Shown: in pieces, positions 6,473-7,188 of the stretch
How the letters are laid out: every line of letters starts with the position of its first letter
Numbering within the stretch: position 1 is the stretch's first letter
DNA from: JANPPS01 sp031428635
GTDB lineage: Bacteria; Pseudomonadota; Alphaproteobacteria; Acetobacterales; Acetobacteraceae
DNA: 7,188 nucleotides
NCBI GenBank assembly: GCA_031428635.1
Contig: JANPPS010000130.1
Location: 1 to 7,188 of the forward strand
Reading direction: 5' to 3'
Notes under the pieces: generated by a model
Databases searched by the model: none
What the model was told of the DNA's origin: nothing
What the model saw: the letters and a program-made list of their open reading frames with translations, nothing else
Position numbers and translations under genes: made by a program

Positions 6473-6478
6473 TCTCCT
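6473..6478 (-). promoter_or_regulatory. Ribosome binding site that fixes the aldehyde dehydrogenase start
   Basis: Read on the minus strand this is AGGAGA, 5 bases before the ATG at 6467. It decides against the in-frame upstream start at 6518, whose 17 extra residues do not resemble the family. Confidence 0.7.
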
Positions 6479-6502
6479 GGAGTAAGCCTGTGCTGACTTT
6501 GC

Positions 6503-6516
6503 GGGCGGGTCCGCCC
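6503..6516. repeat. Short inverted repeat in the dehydrogenase operon leader
   Basis: GGGCGG (6503-6508) and CCGCCC (6511-6516) are complementary around a 2-base centre. The site lies 36 bases before the aldehyde dehydrogenase start. It could be an operator half-site pair or merely GC-rich symmetry. Confidence 0.3.
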
Positions 6517-6853
6517 ATTCAGCCCCGACGGCATGCGGCGGTATCGAAGCGGCGACTGCCGTCAACCAGACCTACCTGCAAAACCCGCCGCGGGAGGTGC
6601 ATGAGTTCGGCTTTCGGCTGTGCAGATGTGCATCGGCCAATGACGTACGGCGTCGCGTTACTACTCCTGGTACTGAGCGGATCGGTTTGGCACCGCGATA
6701 ACGGATGGCCGGAACCCTTAGGTCGCGGCAAAGCCCTGGCATTGCCGCGCCGGGCACCGCGGCTACTCACCCGACGTTCAGCGTGGACGAGACTGCTGCT
6801 AGCGCGAGCCCTCGTCGTCACCAGGCCGGGTTTAATTTGCATTTGGCACAGCC

Positions 6854-6883
6854 GAGGCGAAAGCGGGCGAGGCGAAAGCGGGC
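6854..6883. repeat. 15-bp direct tandem repeat, two copies
   Basis: The unit GAGGCGAAAGCGGGC occurs twice head to tail without a mismatch, and the first three bases of a third copy follow. It lies just downstream of the membrane protein gene's stop and is probably a replication-slippage duplication in non-coding DNA. Confidence 0.75.
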
Positions 6884-6896
6884 GAGACGGTCGCCC
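6880..6896 (-). terminator. Small hairpin after the membrane protein gene
   Basis: On the minus strand GGGCGA and TCGCCC pair around a 5-base loop, starting about 19 bases after the TAA (6918-6916). The stem is only 6 bp and no T-run follows, so this is a weak terminator candidate. Confidence 0.25.
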
Positions 6897-6915
6897 TGGC
6901 TGCCAATCATGTCTC

Positions 6916-7188
6916 TTACGGCGCTGGTTCCCGCGTCTTGCTGTCGTCGCGTAAACCGCCGCCCCGTAACCCGGCCACGACCGGCCCCACAAATAACGGC
7001 GCTGCATGCATCGCGAGCCGCCCAGCCTGGAACAAATGCGTCAGAACCAGCGCGACACCCAGCATCGCCGGCACCATCAGCGCGTCCGTCAGACGAAACC
7101 ACGGCGCAGTCACCCCACGCCGCGCCGCGAACACGCCCAAACCGAACAGCACTACCGCCGGCAGCACATTCAGCACCACACCCCGTAC
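6916..7188 (-). CDS. Unrecognised membrane protein, C-terminal fragment (5' end outside window)
   Basis: The frame is open at the right edge and ends at TAA (6918-6916), giving about 90 C-terminal residues. Hydrophobic runs suggest two to three membrane segments: VVLNVLPAVVLFGLGVFAA, then ALMVPAMLGVALVLTHLF, then a shorter one around AAPLFVGPVVAGL. The first is followed by ARR, and the chain ends in a charged tail (LRDDSKTREPAP). These features point to a real inner-membrane protein. I do not recognise the family, and no motif shows transport or enzymatic function. GTG codons at 7179 and 7176 could be starts, but no Shine-Dalgarno sequence is visible in the few bases left, and the frame continues to the edge. 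It lies on the same strand as the dehydrogenase operon but about 450 bases upstream, so it is probably a separate unit. Confidence 0.55.
   Translation of the reverse strand, partial: VRGVVLNVLPAVVLFGLGVFAARRGVTAPWFRLTDALMVPAMLGVALVLTHLFQAGRLAMHAAPLFVGPVVAGLRGGGLRDDSKTREPAP

Larger units (their letters stand above)
6468..6915. other. Intergenic stretch upstream of the dehydrogenase operon
   Basis: This stretch should contain the promoter of the minus-strand dehydrogenase operon, but no clear sigma-70 or EcfG-type site was found. A short palindromic hairpin (6503-6516) lies in the expected leader. On the plus strand, a 117-codon frame starts at ATG 6601 behind GGAGG, only 3 bases upstream. It carries one hydrophobic run (YGVALLLLVLSG), but the rest is Arg-rich and looks non-coding. 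A 15-bp tandem duplication sits at 6854-6883. I see no recognisable gene. Confidence 0.5.

Noticed and set aside
6480..6580. TTGACG followed by GATACC on the minus strand as a sigma-70 promoter for the dehydrogenase operon
   Set aside because: The spacer is only 14 bases and the -10 box matches poorly, so it is not convincing.
6601..6954. 117-codon plus-strand frame with a hydrophobic run and a nearby GGAGG
   Set aside because: The spacing of 3 bases is too tight for good initiation. Beyond the single hydrophobic run the sequence is Arg-rich, and it overlaps the 3' end of the membrane protein gene on the other strand.
1..7188. CRISPR array, tRNA, rRNA or a new defence system
   Set aside because: No regularly spaced repeats were seen, no tRNA or rRNA was recognised, and no gene resembles a nuclease, methylase or other defence component. 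The accessory content is limited to dead insertion sequences.

Overview
The window is a high-GC bacterial chromosome or plasmid segment. It most resembles an alphaproteobacterium, possibly Acetobacteraceae or a relative. This rests on the codon usage, the transposase types, and a promoter upstream of one operon that matches the alphaproteobacterial general-stress sigma factor EcfG (GGAAC-N16-CGTT). The taxonomic guess is inference; nothing in the window fixes the genus.

Layout, left to right. Bases 3-305 (+) are the 3' end of an SGNH/GDSL-type hydrolase with its Asp-x-x-His block. Bases 306-1435 hold no intact gene. They contain a poorly conserved stretch, a perfect 16-bp palindrome, and the decayed C-terminal end of an IS6-type transposase (974-1216, +) with an internal stop. 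An EcfG-type promoter (1436-1460) then precedes a two-gene operon: a secreted DUF305 protein (1508-1906, +) and, 4 bp later, an exported YVTN-type beta-propeller protein (1911-3338, +). A GC-rich hairpin follows at 3346-3372.

Bases 3400-3522 (+) hold a signal-peptide-like N-terminus that appears to run into an internally deleted, frameshifted IS3-family transposase (about 3437-3824, -). Next, on the minus strand, is a two-gene operon: a succinate-semialdehyde-type aldehyde dehydrogenase (6467-5085) followed by a zinc-dependent, AdhP-like alcohol dehydrogenase (5067-4021). The right edge holds a stretch without a convincing gene (6468-6915) and the 3' end of an unrecognised membrane protein (7188-6916, -).

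Two functional units stand out. The DUF305/propeller pair is probably a periplasmic, stress-induced module. The dehydrogenase pair probably carries out two-step NAD-linked oxidation of an alcohol to an aldehyde to an acid, or the alcohol step in reverse; the substrate is unknown. The rest is mobile-element debris. I see no convincing new defence, CRISPR or secretion system. The observations most worth following are the EcfG-type promoter and the gene apparently cut by the IS3 remnant.
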